Below are positions 30,101-40,624 of a stretch of DNA of 64,000 nucleotides, in pieces (position 1 is the first letter of the stretch; each line of letters starts with the position of its first letter). A model generated the notes under the pieces. It saw only the letters and a program-made list of their open reading frames with translations. It had not been told where the DNA came from and did no database searches. The stretch spans positions 97,695-161,694 of the forward strand of contig NW_004191814.1 in assembly GCF_000330505.1 (NCBI RefSeq), written 5' to 3'. A program made the translations under genes and the position numbers. Source of the stretch: Entamoeba invadens IP1 (taxonomy: Eukaryota > Evosea > Mastigamoebida > Endamoebidae).

Positions 30101-31130
30101 ATGGAACAACTCGAAGGGGGATACATCGGAATAATACGGAAAAATCCATACACAGAGGGTGAGAGTATACTTCGAGTACGAATAGGTGAGGGGTATGTGT
30201 TGAGTAAACGGAAAAACTCAAACGTTGTTATTGATATAGAAAGTGTGTGGGTATGTGTTGCGGATGAAAGGTCTGCGTTGCTGAGTGGGGATGGGCAGGT
30301 GTATGTGAATGGTGTCGACCGAAAAAACTCGACGCGGATTTTCAATAACGACATTTTCACGATTGAGACGTTCTCCTTCCAATTTGTGTTAACCACAACC
30401 GATTTCGTCCCACCAAAAATTGTTTGTTTGTCGAAAAATGAAAAAGAGAAAAACTCAATGCAAGACACACGCCGATCTTCTGTTGTTCGACTTAAAACGG
30501 TGTTTCCCAACAGAACAATGGTTGGACAATGTCGATCTCAACAATATTGCTTCTTCACTCCTTGCATGTTGTAAAGAAGTTTGTTTCATAGATTTGGCAA
30601 CAAGAAAAAGATGTGACGAGTAGAGACCCTCTTCGATAAAAGTCGCGCAACACTTCTTAACAAACATGTTCTCCGTCGTCGATTTCACAGAACTTCAAAA
30701 GTGTAAAGACGCGATAAAGCCGCCTTCTCCAGTGCCTCAAAAACAAAGATCCTCTTCATACGAAAAGACCAATTCTCTATCAAGTGCGTCCCTCTCGAAA
30801 ACGTCGAAAGAATCAAATTTAAAGGACGCAAAAAAACCGACAAAACACAGAGAGAAAACTGAGAAGAAACACCACAAAAAGACGGTCAAATCAAAAGGCA
30901 TCGTGTTTAAAGATATCTTCGTTAACCAAAAACTCAAAAAGCAGAAGTCCCTCCCCGAGCAATTTGCACAAACGCTCGAGACGTTGTCCAAGGCGTCTCC
31001 GCTCATCCGAACCACAAAAATCCCTATTATACCGAAGATACCAAGCAAAGTGGACAACAACTCAATTGGAGAGGCAAAAGTCGATGACATTGACATATCT
31101 GAAATTCTCGCTGAAATAAAAGATTTGTAA
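30101..31130 (+). CDS. FHA-like domain protein, split by introns
   Basis: The N-terminal 107 residues (30101-30421) resemble an FHA domain: GIGEGYVLSKRKNSNVVI-like core, a strand ending GDGQVYVNGVD, and NNDIFTIETFSFQFV. The conserved GR and SxxH residues are missing. The coding phase then changes. One model uses exons 30101-30421, 30465-30578 and 30624-31130 (all phase 0, 313 residues). The second intron (30579-30623, GTTTGT...TAG, 45 bases) is convincing; the first (30422-30464) needs an AAG acceptor and could instead be a frameshift. Exon 2 has EQWLDNVDLNNIASSLLACC. Exon 3 is lysine- and serine-rich and ends DDIDISEILAEIKDL. FHA domains bind phosphothreonine; the partner is unknown. Confidence 0.6.
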
Positions 31131-31262
31131 AGCAAACTGTTTTTTATATACTATTGTTTATTCGTTGGTTGTCGTTGGTATTAATACTTTTCATAGTAAT
31201 ATTTCTAATACTTAATCGAAACAAGGTAATTAATAAATTAATTATTCAAAAACAAAATGATT

Positions 31263-34200
31263 TCATCTCATTGCAACATACTGTCCCCGTATTTTGTCGA
31301 TCATCTCTTTCATCTCAGGGATTCTATCGACAGGCCAATCTTCAATTTTAAATGTGTTCCTTTTCTTGAAAAGACCGGATTTCATTTCTACTTTCAGTTG
31401 CAACACAATGTTGTTCCCATCAAACCCAAACGAATCGATTTTCACATATGGAACTCGCCACACAAACTCCGCAAGTTCCCCGATTTTCTTTTTCACGCAA
31501 ATCAATGAGACACACGTGAAGATCATCGCAATGATCATGTCTTCCTTAGTTTGCTTTTGCCATGATGTGAACCCATCGCTCTGGTATTGTGGACATCCTT
31601 CCATGAAAAGTGACCATCCTTGCGATATAAAATAGTCAAATTTGGTCAGCCCATACTTACAATACCTCACAGGACGCATTCTTTCTTTTGCAATTTGGCC
31701 AAAAGTGACACCAGTCATCCCATCGTTCAACCCTTTAAATATGCCTATCACACCATCTAATGGCTTCAACACAAATCCAGCAGCCCCAACCAAGACGCCT
31801 CCCATGAATCCCGCTGGTGCCAAACTCCTTTTTTGTGTCCCAGCAATGTTTGTCATTCCAATTGAAGTCTTCCACACACCTTTCACTCCTCGTACAACAG
31901 AAGTCCCCAAATTCTTTGTCGCGTCCAAAACAGAGTAATCAAAGGTCGATTGCTGTGCCTCGACTATCCCAGTCGGAACGTCTTTCTGTGCGTGCGAAGG
32001 CTCTTTGTCCCGTCTTGATTTTTTCAAACACACACTCTCTTCTCTCCCAAAGAACATGTCAATGCTTGCTTTGTTCTCATCATTCAACTCGTTCACATCA
32101 CACAATTGGAACTTTTCTGTCGTCTCGCGACGATTGTCTTGCGCATTTCCAACAGCTCGAAGTCCAAAGAGTTTCCCAATCACAACCCACTTCAGCTGCC
32201 CCAAATCATCCATCCACTTCTCTTTGATTTGCCTCCAAAACGTTGTTTGCGAAAAGCTCTTGTTCAAGTACTTCTGCTGCCACAACTTGACTGGGATTCT
32301 GTCTACGTCCATATCAACTACATCATATAACGTTCGTAGTACTGTCATGTGTTTGGGTGGCTTTTGTGCCCCCTTCTCTATTGAAATGTTGACATCAATC
32401 GAATTGATAATAACTCTGTCGATGATTAAACGAATTTCACTCGGCGTTGAATCCGAGTCGTCCAATGACATGAAGAGGGCGGGATACTCATAATACGCTT
32501 GGAAGAGACTTTGCAAAATGTCCAATTTTAACGAGACCTCAAGCGGTTGCATAGTGATCGTTGCTCGTGAGATGTACCACATCTTCTTTAAATTGTTTTG
32601 ATTTGGCGTCGCCAAGAGGAGGCCAATATGGAAGAATGCATTGTTTCGGTCATAAATCCACTCCATTGGTCGTGGCGAAATGATGACTGGTAATACCCTT
32701 AAATTGACTCCCTGGTAATCCAATTGGATGTAGTCAAATTGAGCCTCTAAGCCAATATGTCTGTTCATTTGAATCAGCTCAACTTTGATAGTATTGACAG
32801 TCAGTGATAACAGTTCTTGGGCATTTCGTCCAAACAACGATACTCCTAACACAGGGATGCACACACTTAATGTCCATATAATTTCTTCAGTCTTCCTCTT
32901 TTCGGCACCAATGACAAGTACAGTCGTACTCCCGTCGATGTCGATAGACACACGCTGGTTACTGATTTCATACACCTCTTCAATTTTGAGCGGGTCCACT
33001 GCGACGTCGTTGACAAAAATCTTTCGCTCGCCAATGGGGTCGACCCACGCAAATGGTATCGACCTATTTGCATGCACTGTCATTGTGTACTTCCCATTTT
33101 CGCAACTCTGTTTCACCAAGAAGCTTTTATCAGACCGGTTGTCGATACGAATGTATGGGGTGTTTGTCCCCGTCAACGTCGTCACAAATGTACCTTTCAA
33201 ATTTTCAGTTCTCAAGTTGAAAATTGAGTAATAACTTCCTGTTTTGACCATGACTTGGTATTCGTCGGTCTGTGTCAGGTCCAATTTGTAACTACGTCCT
33301 CCTTCTTCTGTTTTGAATTTGATTTGTGGGGTGTGAACTGCAATATCACTTTTGGCTTCGACCTTCAGTCCACAAGGTTCAAGTGTCAGTGAAAGCTTTG
33401 TTTGATTTGAAAAGATGTAATGTGGCATAACTACTATTTTCAACGCATCCGTTTGCTTTCCTTCCCACTTTTGAGGGACTATCCTCATAAAGAGGTTTTT
33501 ATCGTTGACATGAATTGTTTTGGTTTCACCTACTTGTATCTCAATCGTGTCGCTTGTCCCATTATTTCCTTCAAATATTAACGTGTCTGGAAGTGCACTA
33601 CCAACATCTTTCCTGACCTGACATGGCGCGTACAAGTAATTTAAACCATCGGGAGGAATCGTAACAAAACCCTTAATTTTGACAAACCCACGAGACATGT
33701 TTTTGAAATAGTATGGACACCCAAACGTAATGGTGCGCCCTTCTTTCTTTTGCCTCAAATAATACCTTTTTCCAATAACTAAGTCGGGAATATCTATTCT
33801 GCTGTGTGAATAGTTAATCGGCGCTGATGTCGTTGCAGCCGGGTCGTATCCAAACCCTTTTGTAACATCCGTCACCCTTACACTGTATGATATTATTTCA
33901 GTTGAAGCTGCAACAGTCAAGCTCGCAGACCCAAAAGGAGCTATTGTGACTGTTTCTCTCCGTTCGTCTGTCATATCAGATACACTCCTTTGTAAGTACG
34001 ATACACTACCACTTGTCAAAATTGGAGATGTTGGTTGTTGGCCAATTGCATGAGTGTTTTGCGTGTTTACAGAGTTGCTGTATGAGGGCGATTTTGGTGA
34101 ACTTGAAGGGTTTGGAGAAAGTACTTGTGGACTCGCCTGTCTCTTTTGGTGTTCGTCGATAAGCCCTCGTATCTTCCTCTTTGGCGAGAGTCCAGCCAAT

Positions 34201-36107
34201 GAATGCCCATGGAACAACTTATTTTTACGACTAATTTTCGTCAATTCCACAGCTTCCGTTGACCTCACACATGTCAATTCAAGTGTTAGAGGTGTCATAT
34301 TGACAAACGTGAATGGTGGACTAAACTTCACAACTAAAGGTGTTAAGAAATAGTGCCCACACATAAGACTCTTTTTAAACACCATTGCACATCTACAANN
34401 NNNNNNNNNNNNNNNNNNNNNNNNNNNNNNNNNNNNNNNNNNNNNNNNNNNNNNNNNNNNNNNNNNNNNNNNNNNNNNNNNNNNNNNNNNNNNNNNNNTC
34501 TCACTCAACGCTTCGACACTCTTTCTTCTATTAAATCCCGAAGTGATGTAGATGTCGTCGTTATCTTCTATTTTAACAACCGCCTCATTGTCTGTGATAA
34601 TAGGGACTTCAACAGTTGCATCGTTCTGTATTGCGAACTTCATCCCCTTTGTGTAAAAATCCATTTGGACTCCAGTCAAATTGGTAACTTTACACAATCC
34701 ACGCGACTTGTAAAACTCCGCGTTGATTGCCTTTGCCCAATTCTCAAAAAGGGAGTTCATTGATCCAACAAATTCTGGCGTTATGTCCACAAGCAAAAAG
34801 TCTGCTGGACTTATGAAGATGTTGAAGTGGGGTATTTCACATTCACTCGAGATGTCAAATAGTTCAACAAGCGGCTCTTTAGTATATCCGGACTTCGTCA
34901 CTTTGGTATATTCAATTCCCGTCTCTGTGATTTTCAAGTCAAGTCTTTGATTCTTTAAAAATATGACCGTGTTTTTTGTCGTGAAAACAAGAGCAGGAAA
35001 TGAGTCGATAGTCTTCCCTTGTTCAGATACAAACTCGCTGATCAAGTCGATATTAACCTTCCCAACACTCAATGAAAAGTTCAGTTTAGGCATTTTAAAC
35101 TCGTCTTGAGTGACAACTTTTGTATTCACATACGTCTCTTCCAATACCAACCCTTGTGTCGTGTCAATTTCCTTTTTTTGTGTAACAGCTGAATCGTTTG
35201 ATAGAAGTGTGAGTGACCGGAGACTCTGGTCAAAGTCCTTCAATAGTTTGAGAGTGTTGTCCAAATCTCTATTAGAAAACCTCACAAATATCTGTGATAT
35301 GTTGACTCTCACATCGGGTTGTCCAATAGTGGTTATTGCCAATGTGACTTCCTTGATTTTGGCGATGTCCACAGACTCTTTTCGTTGTGGAGTTGTTCCT
35401 ATGAGGCCGCAATCGTTTGTGAAGAAGTTGAAAGACTCCATTTCTCCATCTTTAATTGACAAATTTGACTCAAATGACGAGTATACAATTAATTCGTTTC
35501 CATCATAATTCTTAAAAAAGATGTTAAAGTTGGTGCAAATCAAGTTCACCTCAATATTCGTCGAATTTTTTGATTCTTTAATTATAGTTTCCACTTCTTC
35601 GTGTTTATTTAAAGATTTTTCACACTTTGCAATGGTATCAATCTTTTTTGTTTGCTTCTCTCGAGTACCTTTAGTTGGGACTGATGGCAGTTTAGTTATT
35701 GTATCTCTCTTTTTCGGCGTTTTCAAGTCGTTCAATTTCTGTTTTTGTTTGTTTTGTTCATCAGTGGAATTTAATTTGAGAAACCCGTTAATCGCAGGTG
35801 TAATTGCTTCCAATGTATGATTGATAAATTTCGGAATTAAGACGATGGTCGGCGAGTAAAATCGTAATGCAAACGCAAGTTTATTAGTATAGTCAACAGA
35901 CGCCTCAAAACACTTTTGTCCATCTCCTGAGACGGCGCACTCCGACTTATTTTCCAAGTCGATGACTCGAAGGCTTGAGAGTGAAAGTGATGCTATTTTT
36001 GTTTTCATTGAGGCGTTCAGTTCCATTTTCTCGGCTATGAATTGAGCGTGCGCGACGGTGAATTTGACGCACTTTGCTTTCAATTTAAAATTGAACCGAG
36101 TTGGCAT
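31263..36107 (-). CDS. Short VPS13-like lipid-transfer protein, interrupted by a gap
   Basis: About 1614 residues from the ATG at 36107; a 100-N gap (34399-34498) falls near residue 550 and its true length is unknown. N-terminal part: FALRFYSPTIVLIPKF, EVNLICTNFNIFFKNYDG. After the gap come VPS13-adaptor-binding-type repeats (FTFVNMTPLTLELTC, YYLRQKKEGRTI, APCQVRKDV). The C-terminal VPS13 region has GTSVVRGVKGVWKTSIGMTN, GAAGFVLKPLDGVIGIFKGL and a closing PH-like region. VPS13 proteins bridge organelles and move lipids. Typical members exceed 3000 residues and begin with a chorein motif; none is seen here, and 36108-36514 offers no room for one. It is either a short paralogue or has lost its N-terminus. 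Confidence 0.8.
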   Translation of the reverse strand: MPTRFNFKLKAKCVKFTVAHAQFIAEKMELNASMKTKIASLSLSSLRVIDLENKSECAVSGDGQKCFEASVDYTNKLAFALRFYSPTIVLIPKFINHTLEAITPAINGFLKLNSTDEQNKQKQKLNDLKTPKKRDTITKLPSVPTKGTREKQTKKIDTIAKCEKSLNKHEEVETIIKESKNSTNIEVNLICTNFNIFFKNYDGNELIVYSSFESNLSIKDGEMESFNFFTNDCGLIGTTPQRKESVDIAKIKEVTLAITTIGQPDVRVNISQIFVRFSNRDLDNTLKLLKDFDQSLRSLTLLSNDSAVTQKKEIDTTQGLVLEETYVNTKVVTQDEFKMPKLNFSLSVGKVNIDLISEFVSEQGKTIDSFPALVFTTKNTVIFLKNQRLDLKITETGIEYTKVTKSGYTKEPLVELFDISSECEIPHFNIFISPADFLLVDITPEFVGSMNSLFENWAKAINAEFYKSRGLCKVTNLTGVQMDFYTKGMKFAIQNDATVEVPIITDNEAVVKIEDNDDIYITSGFNRRKSVEALSEXXXXXXXXXXXXXXXXXXXXXXXXXXXXXXXXXXCRCAMVFKKSLMCGHYFLTPLVVKFSPPFTFVNMTPLTLELTCVRSTEAVELTKISRKNKLFHGHSLAGLSPKRKIRGLIDEHQKRQASPQVLSPNPSSSPKSPSYSNSVNTQNTHAIGQQPTSPILTSGSVSYLQRSVSDMTDERRETVTIAPFGSASLTVAASTEIISYSVRVTDVTKGFGYDPAATTSAPINYSHSRIDIPDLVIGKRYYLRQKKEGRTITFGCPYYFKNMSRGFVKIKGFVTIPPDGLNYLYAPCQVRKDVGSALPDTLIFEGNNGTSDTIEIQVGETKTIHVNDKNLFMRIVPQKWEGKQTDALKIVVMPHYIFSNQTKLSLTLEPCGLKVEAKSDIAVHTPQIKFKTEEGGRSYKLDLTQTDEYQVMVKTGSYYSIFNLRTENLKGTFVTTLTGTNTPYIRIDNRSDKSFLVKQSCENGKYTMTVHANRSIPFAWVDPIGERKIFVNDVAVDPLKIEEVYEISNQRVSIDIDGSTTVLVIGAEKRKTEEIIWTLSVCIPVLGVSLFGRNAQELLSLTVNTIKVELIQMNRHIGLEAQFDYIQLDYQGVNLRVLPVIISPRPMEWIYDRNNAFFHIGLLLATPNQNNLKKMWYISRATITMQPLEVSLKLDILQSLFQAYYEYPALFMSLDDSDSTPSEIRLIIDRVIINSIDVNISIEKGAQKPPKHMTVLRTLYDVVDMDVDRIPVKLWQQKYLNKSFSQTTFWRQIKEKWMDDLGQLKWVVIGKLFGLRAVGNAQDNRRETTEKFQLCDVNELNDENKASIDMFFGREESVCLKKSRRDKEPSHAQKDVPTGIVEAQQSTFDYSVLDATKNLGTSVVRGVKGVWKTSIGMTNIAGTQKRSLAPAGFMGGVLVGAAGFVLKPLDGVIGIFKGLNDGMTGVTFGQIAKERMRPVRYCKYGLTKFDYFISQGWSLFMEGCPQYQSDGFTSWQKQTKEDMIIAMIFTCVSLICVKKKIGELAEFVWRVPYVKIDSFGFDGNNIVLQLKVEMKSGLFKKRNTFKIEDWPVDRIPEMKEMIDKIRGQYVAMR
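34399..34498. other. Assembly gap (100 N)
   Basis: Exactly 100 N inside the VPS13-like gene. The reading phase matches on both sides, but with a nominal gap length this is not informative. Confidence 1.
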
Positions 36108-36353
36108 TGTTATATGTCCTTTCAAAGTACTTTTTTGTCATATAGTCCATTCGTCAAAACGATTAGAAAAGTATAGTAAATTTACTATCAACCAACTAAC
36201 GAAATAGTAAAAAAATTTTGGTATTTCTTTCAAAAAATGACTTCTGTTGTGATCCTGTATTCAAAGGGGATACAATGCATTCCTATGAAATAACTATATT
36301 ATATTAGCTTTTTAACAAGTCTTTTATAGTTCTTAAACAGTAACAAAAAACAA

Positions 36354-36991
36354 TCAAATTGACGAGTCAAGGCGGGAAGCAATATTCTTCAAGTTGTTGT
36401 AGACTTTCCCTGGTGGCGCACCAAGGATCAAATCTTGGATGGCATCACGAGCAAATTTGACGTTTGCCTGACTCCCCATAACACTGATTTTTCTAGTTGT
36501 CAATTATAAAAGAACTATACCAATACTAATACAAACTGTCCCATCATGATGATACGCGTGTGTGTGGCGTTCTCAATTGAAAATTTGATCTTCCCATCTT
36601 TACCCGCAATACGACCCATTGCCCGTTTCAAGTGGTCACCTTGTAATCTCTTGACGTTGTCGATCTCAAATGAATCGACGCAGACCTCATCCATCTTGAG
36701 GAGTGCAATAGCGTCTTTTGCTTCAAACCCCTTTGAAATGGCTTCGATGAAGTCGCACGTTTTTTGGACAGCATCTATACACGAGTCTGGGTTTGTTTTG
36801 AGTTGGATAACATGTGCATTTGGATTCATACGAATGTTCAGTTTCATTTGCTTCACAATTGGCTCGTATATAGCAGGCCAATTGTTTTTGAAATATTTAA
36901 AACGGAATGGAGGAACACGGACAGACCGAATTTCATCTTGCGCCGATAAGCCATTTTGTTTTATCTCAGGAAAGACGGGTGGGGCAGACAT
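36354..36991 (-). CDS. PNO1: PNO1/Dim2, KH-domain ribosome assembly factor
   Basis: Two exons: 36991-36537 and 36492-36354, with a 44-base intron 36536-36493 (GTTTGT...CTAG). The product is 197 residues. Conserved blocks: VRVPPFRFKYFKNNW, QMKLNIRMNPNAHVIQLKT, AISKGFEAKDAIALLKMD, SFEIDNVKRLQGDHLKRAMGRIAGKDGKIKFSIENATHTRI. Exon 2 supplies KISVMGSQANVKFARDAI and DLILGAPPGKVYNNLKNIASRL. PNO1 binds pre-40S particles with the NOB1 nuclease during 18S rRNA maturation. The N-terminal extension of animal PNO1 is largely missing. Convergent or divergent neighbours show no link. Confidence 0.95.
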
Positions 36992-37516
36992 GACGTGTTG
37001 TGTTTTGATTAAATCAAACCCTATCTGTTTTTATTTTTAAATTAGAACAACTTGTATTGGTTAAACCCTATTCTACTTTAAAATGACAAATTCTATACAT
37101 TTAATTTTATTTTACCATGTGTTATTCTTAATTATAGAACTTGGTTTGAAGAACCAATTTATTTGTATTTCTTAAAAACAAAGTTAATTATATTAAAAAA
37201 CAACTTAAAAATTACTATATTTTATTAACTTTTAGTAATAATGAAATACTAGAAGTTAATTACTTTGAATATTTCAAAAATGTTGATTCAATTGAAGAAT
37301 ATCTATCAAAGCAATGCAATTCAAATAGAATCAAATTGTATTACATCACAAAACATGTTTACGTTGAAACAATATCAAACCCTTTCAATGTCTTTACTTA
37401 ATTTCAAATATCAATTAACAACAAAATAGACGAGATTTACAAAGCTCTCTAAAAAGCGAGATACCACAAACCCTATAAAAAACTAATAATAAACGATTCC
37501 TTTAAAATTCAAGAAC
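36992..37516. other. Intergenic region with a gene relic
   Basis: Contains the orphan coding-like stretch 37237-37401, described separately. Upstream of 37517 a TATA-like CTATAAAA and an AAAATTCA, close to the Entamoeba initiator AAAAATTCA, are seen at about 37474 and 37505. Confidence 0.4.
37237..37401 (+). pseudogene. Orphan 54-codon open stretch, possible exon relic
   Basis: An open phase without a start codon follows a splice-acceptor-like TTTTAG (37230-37235). It reads NNEILEVNYFEYFKNVDSIE...NRIKLYYITKHVYVET and ends at TAA. Its composition is protein-like, unlike the surrounding spacer. No matching 5' exon was found. It may be a decayed gene fragment. Confidence 0.35.
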
Positions 37517-39490
37517 ATGGCAACACAATTATTACCTTATTTGGACGATATCACAACACTTCAAGAACGTCTTGACGTTGTTCGCCAGTACATCTTTCTT
37601 TTTGAAGATCCAACAGCCTCAACACCTCAGAAAAAAGACGACGAAAAAACACCAGAAATGCCTAAGGATGTTGCACCAACATCCGATTACCCAGATCACC
37701 TCAATGATAACATTAAAGACGTCTTGTCGTTCATTCTTCCTTTAATCGGAAAAGAAGAACCCTCCCTCAAAAACACGCCTGACCATCTCTTTCTCCTTCT
37801 CTCAACTTCAGACGCGTGTGTGGTCCCCCTTCTTCGTCTCGAGTTTCACAAGACTGTTTTAAACCTTCTTAAAACCCCATCTGACGACTTTTTGGAGGCA
37901 ATTGCGTACTTCATGTTACATGGATTACCATGCCCACAGTTGGCGCCTATCATATCACAAAGACTTTGCGAATTATTGAAAGAAACGAGAAACGGCGAAA
38001 TGACTGAAATGAAGCCAAATCGCAGACTTTCATTGTTGTCTGCTGTTGGAACACTTTCGCATCGAGGATTATTGAATGCTGCTGGTGTCAATTCAGACGG
38101 CGTTCTTTGCCAAATCATGAAAAATGGTATTCCAGACGATTTGCCAACTCTTCACACGACGGTGAGATGTATAGCCGGTCTCGTGAAACACACAGACAAC
38201 ATCTTTACTGTCAAAGATGTGTTCAATTTTGCCGTTGAGAAACTCAAGAATGGCTGCGACCTTCGGACGGAGATTCACTTGCACTCAATAGTTTCGACTT
38301 GCGCTCGAATGCCACAAATTGCTCAAGAAGTTCTTACAACTCCCGTGTACTTCTCAATCATCCAGAGTTATGTTAAGTCGAAGCCATCAAGATACAGCAG
38401 TGTTGATATTCGTTACTTTGCACTTCAAACCCTAATCATCGCACTTTCAAGAGTCACTGAGATACAAGAAGAAACTATCAAAATGTGTGAGTCAGTAGTT
38501 TTAGCATTACCATCACAACCCCTCTTTGCCCATTTGGGTGCCGATGTCTCAGGAGGACAGCACCCACAGATGTTAGGAGTTATCGGGTTAAAGGCACTAT
38601 GTATGATACTCATGAGAATGTTAAGTTCGAAGTGCAAGAGTGAGTTGCTCTACACTCATATCAAACGAATTTCAGTGGAGAACGTTATTGCAACCATAGG
38701 AAGGTGTACCATTATAGACGAAGAGTCTGACGACAAGCCTCCTGTAGTCAAAACAGAAATCAAGAATGATAGAGAAACAGCACTTTACTGGGGTTTAGTT
38801 CTGATTCAGAAGATGTTTGCATATGAACAGATGATGGGCAAAAACGACGTTAAAACAGCGATGACAAATTGCGAAAAGGGGTTCTTCTATTTAGTTCGTG
38901 CGGTGAAGTGTTTCTGTGGGAAGACGCCAGACATTTGTACGCTTTTTGTTGACATCGCAAAGTGTATGAAGTTTGACACCCTTAAAGCAGAGGACAACAA
39001 GTCGCATTATGTACACCGACTTGTGCAATTGATGAGAGATTTCAATGACTCTTGTTTTGAGCATGGTGCCTCTAAAGCTCTTTTTGGGCTCTGTGAGTTG
39101 GGACTTATAGAGAAGAGTGAGATACCCATATTAGGTAAAATAGCGTTAGATTTAATGAAGAAGTTCTCTTTATTAACACCAGATAATGTTGAGACTGTTT
39201 ATTCTCTTGTTTACATCATTTCTGAAGTTGACTATACAAGTGACGTTTGTGGAGAGATAGTCAAGTTGGCTATCAGCGATGTACTTCCATGGATATGTGA
39301 CAATCAAACGAAAATTACTTCGAATGATGAAGATATTGAGAAGTATGATTTTCTTGTTCTTGTGTTATTGGTGTTATTCTGCAAAACAACGATGACTGAA
39401 AAAATGAAGAACATAGTGCAACAAGTCAGAAAAGTATATGGGAGTGAAGCTGGGGAGATTACCGAGTATTGCGATAAGTTACTAAATTAA
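37517..39490 (+). CDS. Helical-repeat (ARM/HEAT-like) protein of unknown function
   Basis: 657 residues, not recognised. After a charged N-terminal segment (KKDDEKTPEMPKD) the protein is almost wholly alpha-helical, with paired amphipathic helices typical of ARM/HEAT solenoids (LHTTVRCIAGLVKHTDNIF, IHLHSIVSTCARMPQIAQEV, ALFGLCELGLIEKSEIPILGKIALDLM). There is no membrane segment, signal peptide or catalytic motif. Such solenoids are usually scaffolds or transport receptors. No intron is needed; the start is the only good ATG, 12 bases after an AAAATTCA initiator-like motif. Confidence 0.8.
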   Translation: MATQLLPYLDDITTLQERLDVVRQYIFLFEDPTASTPQKKDDEKTPEMPKDVAPTSDYPDHLNDNIKDVLSFILPLIGKEEPSLKNTPDHLFLLLSTSDACVVPLLRLEFHKTVLNLLKTPSDDFLEAIAYFMLHGLPCPQLAPIISQRLCELLKETRNGEMTEMKPNRRLSLLSAVGTLSHRGLLNAAGVNSDGVLCQIMKNGIPDDLPTLHTTVRCIAGLVKHTDNIFTVKDVFNFAVEKLKNGCDLRTEIHLHSIVSTCARMPQIAQEVLTTPVYFSIIQSYVKSKPSRYSSVDIRYFALQTLIIALSRVTEIQEETIKMCESVVLALPSQPLFAHLGADVSGGQHPQMLGVIGLKALCMILMRMLSSKCKSELLYTHIKRISVENVIATIGRCTIIDEESDDKPPVVKTEIKNDRETALYWGLVLIQKMFAYEQMMGKNDVKTAMTNCEKGFFYLVRAVKCFCGKTPDICTLFVDIAKCMKFDTLKAEDNKSHYVHRLVQLMRDFNDSCFEHGASKALFGLCELGLIEKSEIPILGKIALDLMKKFSLLTPDNVETVYSLVYIISEVDYTSDVCGEIVKLAISDVLPWICDNQTKITSNDEDIEKYDFLVLVLLVLFCKTTMTEKMKNIVQQVRKVYGSEAGEITEYCDKLLN

Positions 39491-39621
39491 TTGATATTGT
39501 GTGCGTTAATCAAATTTACTTTATTTAATCATAAAAATAAAGTACAATACCATCTTTTCAAAACATTGGAATTTTCAAATAAGAAAAAGCGAAATGAAAC
39601 TAAAAAGAACTAAAAGTAAAA

Positions 39622-40451
39622 ATGTCCCTTAAAACACTAAAAAGACTCCCTCAATTAATGTTCTATGCGGGGATGATAGCAGTGACCACGATATTAGTCT
39701 GCTTCTTGTTGGCCACATTTTTAAACCACTACCCAACGGAACTCTTTTTGCCGTTTATCTCGTTGACGGGATATAAAGCACCTGAGAGGTATTTATACGC
39801 TCTAGGTTTTGGGTCGGCTGGGGTTCTTTTCTTATACTGTTCGTATTATATCCACTACTATATTCTCAGTTTCACCAATCTCTTCACAAAACAACAGATC
39901 TCACGACTCTTTTATATCCTTTCATCTGGTGTTGTGTTCTTCATGATCCACGCTTTCATCCCACTTCAAGACGATATCATCACTACCAAAACACTGACAA
40001 TATGGAGTACAATCCACCAAAGCAGTGCTGGTGTGTTCTTCATGTTAGTCTTGCTTCACACTTCATTTGTGTTTTATTACACAAACCACAACGAAAACAC
40101 GTTTATCTATTTCGATGAGAGAGCCACTAAAATAAGAAAACATTGTGCACTGGGGTGCGGTCTCACTGTTGTCCTCGCAATGGTGGTACACCCGACTACT
40201 GTTTCCATTCTTGGAAAAGACTCTGCAAAAGGTTTGTGTATTGATACTATACTTAATTAATAATATAATTATTAAATTAATCTAAATATAGAAATTGACA
40301 AGGAGTTGTCTCTGGTATGGCGGCACTTGCCCAATGGATTCTGGTCGGTCTTATTATTCTCATATTTGTGTCGTACTCAATGGATGTCACCAAAATCCTT
40401 CCACGTATTGCTGAGAGTGAGACTGAGACACACAAGGAAAGAAAGGACTAA
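39622..40451 (+). CDS. Frag1/DRAM/Sfk1-family six-TM membrane protein
   Basis: Exon 1 39622-40231 and exon 2 40303-40451 give 252 residues. Five hydrophobic segments lie in exon 1 (FYAGMIAVTTILVCFLLATFL, YALGFGSAGVLFLYCSY, LFYILSSGVVFFMIHAFI, IHQSSAGVFFMLVLLHTSF, CALGCGLTVVLAMVV); exon 2 gives the sixth (QWILVGLIILIFVSYSMD), with the family's W...F..SY.D pattern. The intron starts GTTTGT. The TAG acceptor at 40289-40291 gives an unlikely tail, while a later AAG (40300-40302) gives the expected last helix. The family includes PGAP2 (GPI-anchor remodelling) and DRAM (lysosome, autophagy). A GAACT element lies 11 bases before the ATG. Confidence 0.72.
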
Positions 40452-40624
40452 GAACCATTTTTTATAATTTTTTATTCTAAATATATAGTTCAAATAAAAC
40501 TTAGATAAATATAAGTTATACTCTTATATAAATAAATATATGAAAAATGACAATTTTAATAGTTATAGTTGTTTTGAATTATAAGAAACTTTAAAAATAA
40601 GGTAATCCAGTCAAATGAGAATTC

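Noticed and set aside
30455..30600. Ulp1-like WLDNVDLNNIASSLL motif
   Set aside because: Tempting match to a SUMO-protease start, but the rest of that domain (catalytic His, Asp, Cys) is absent in the short FHA-like gene.
30624..31130. Separate gene starting at the ATG at 30666
   Set aside because: A clear GTTTGT...TAG intron (30579-30623) joins this segment in frame to the upstream exon.
34399..34498. Frame continuity through the N run in the VPS13-like gene
   Set aside because: A nominal 100-N gap says nothing about real length, so agreement of phase was not used as evidence.
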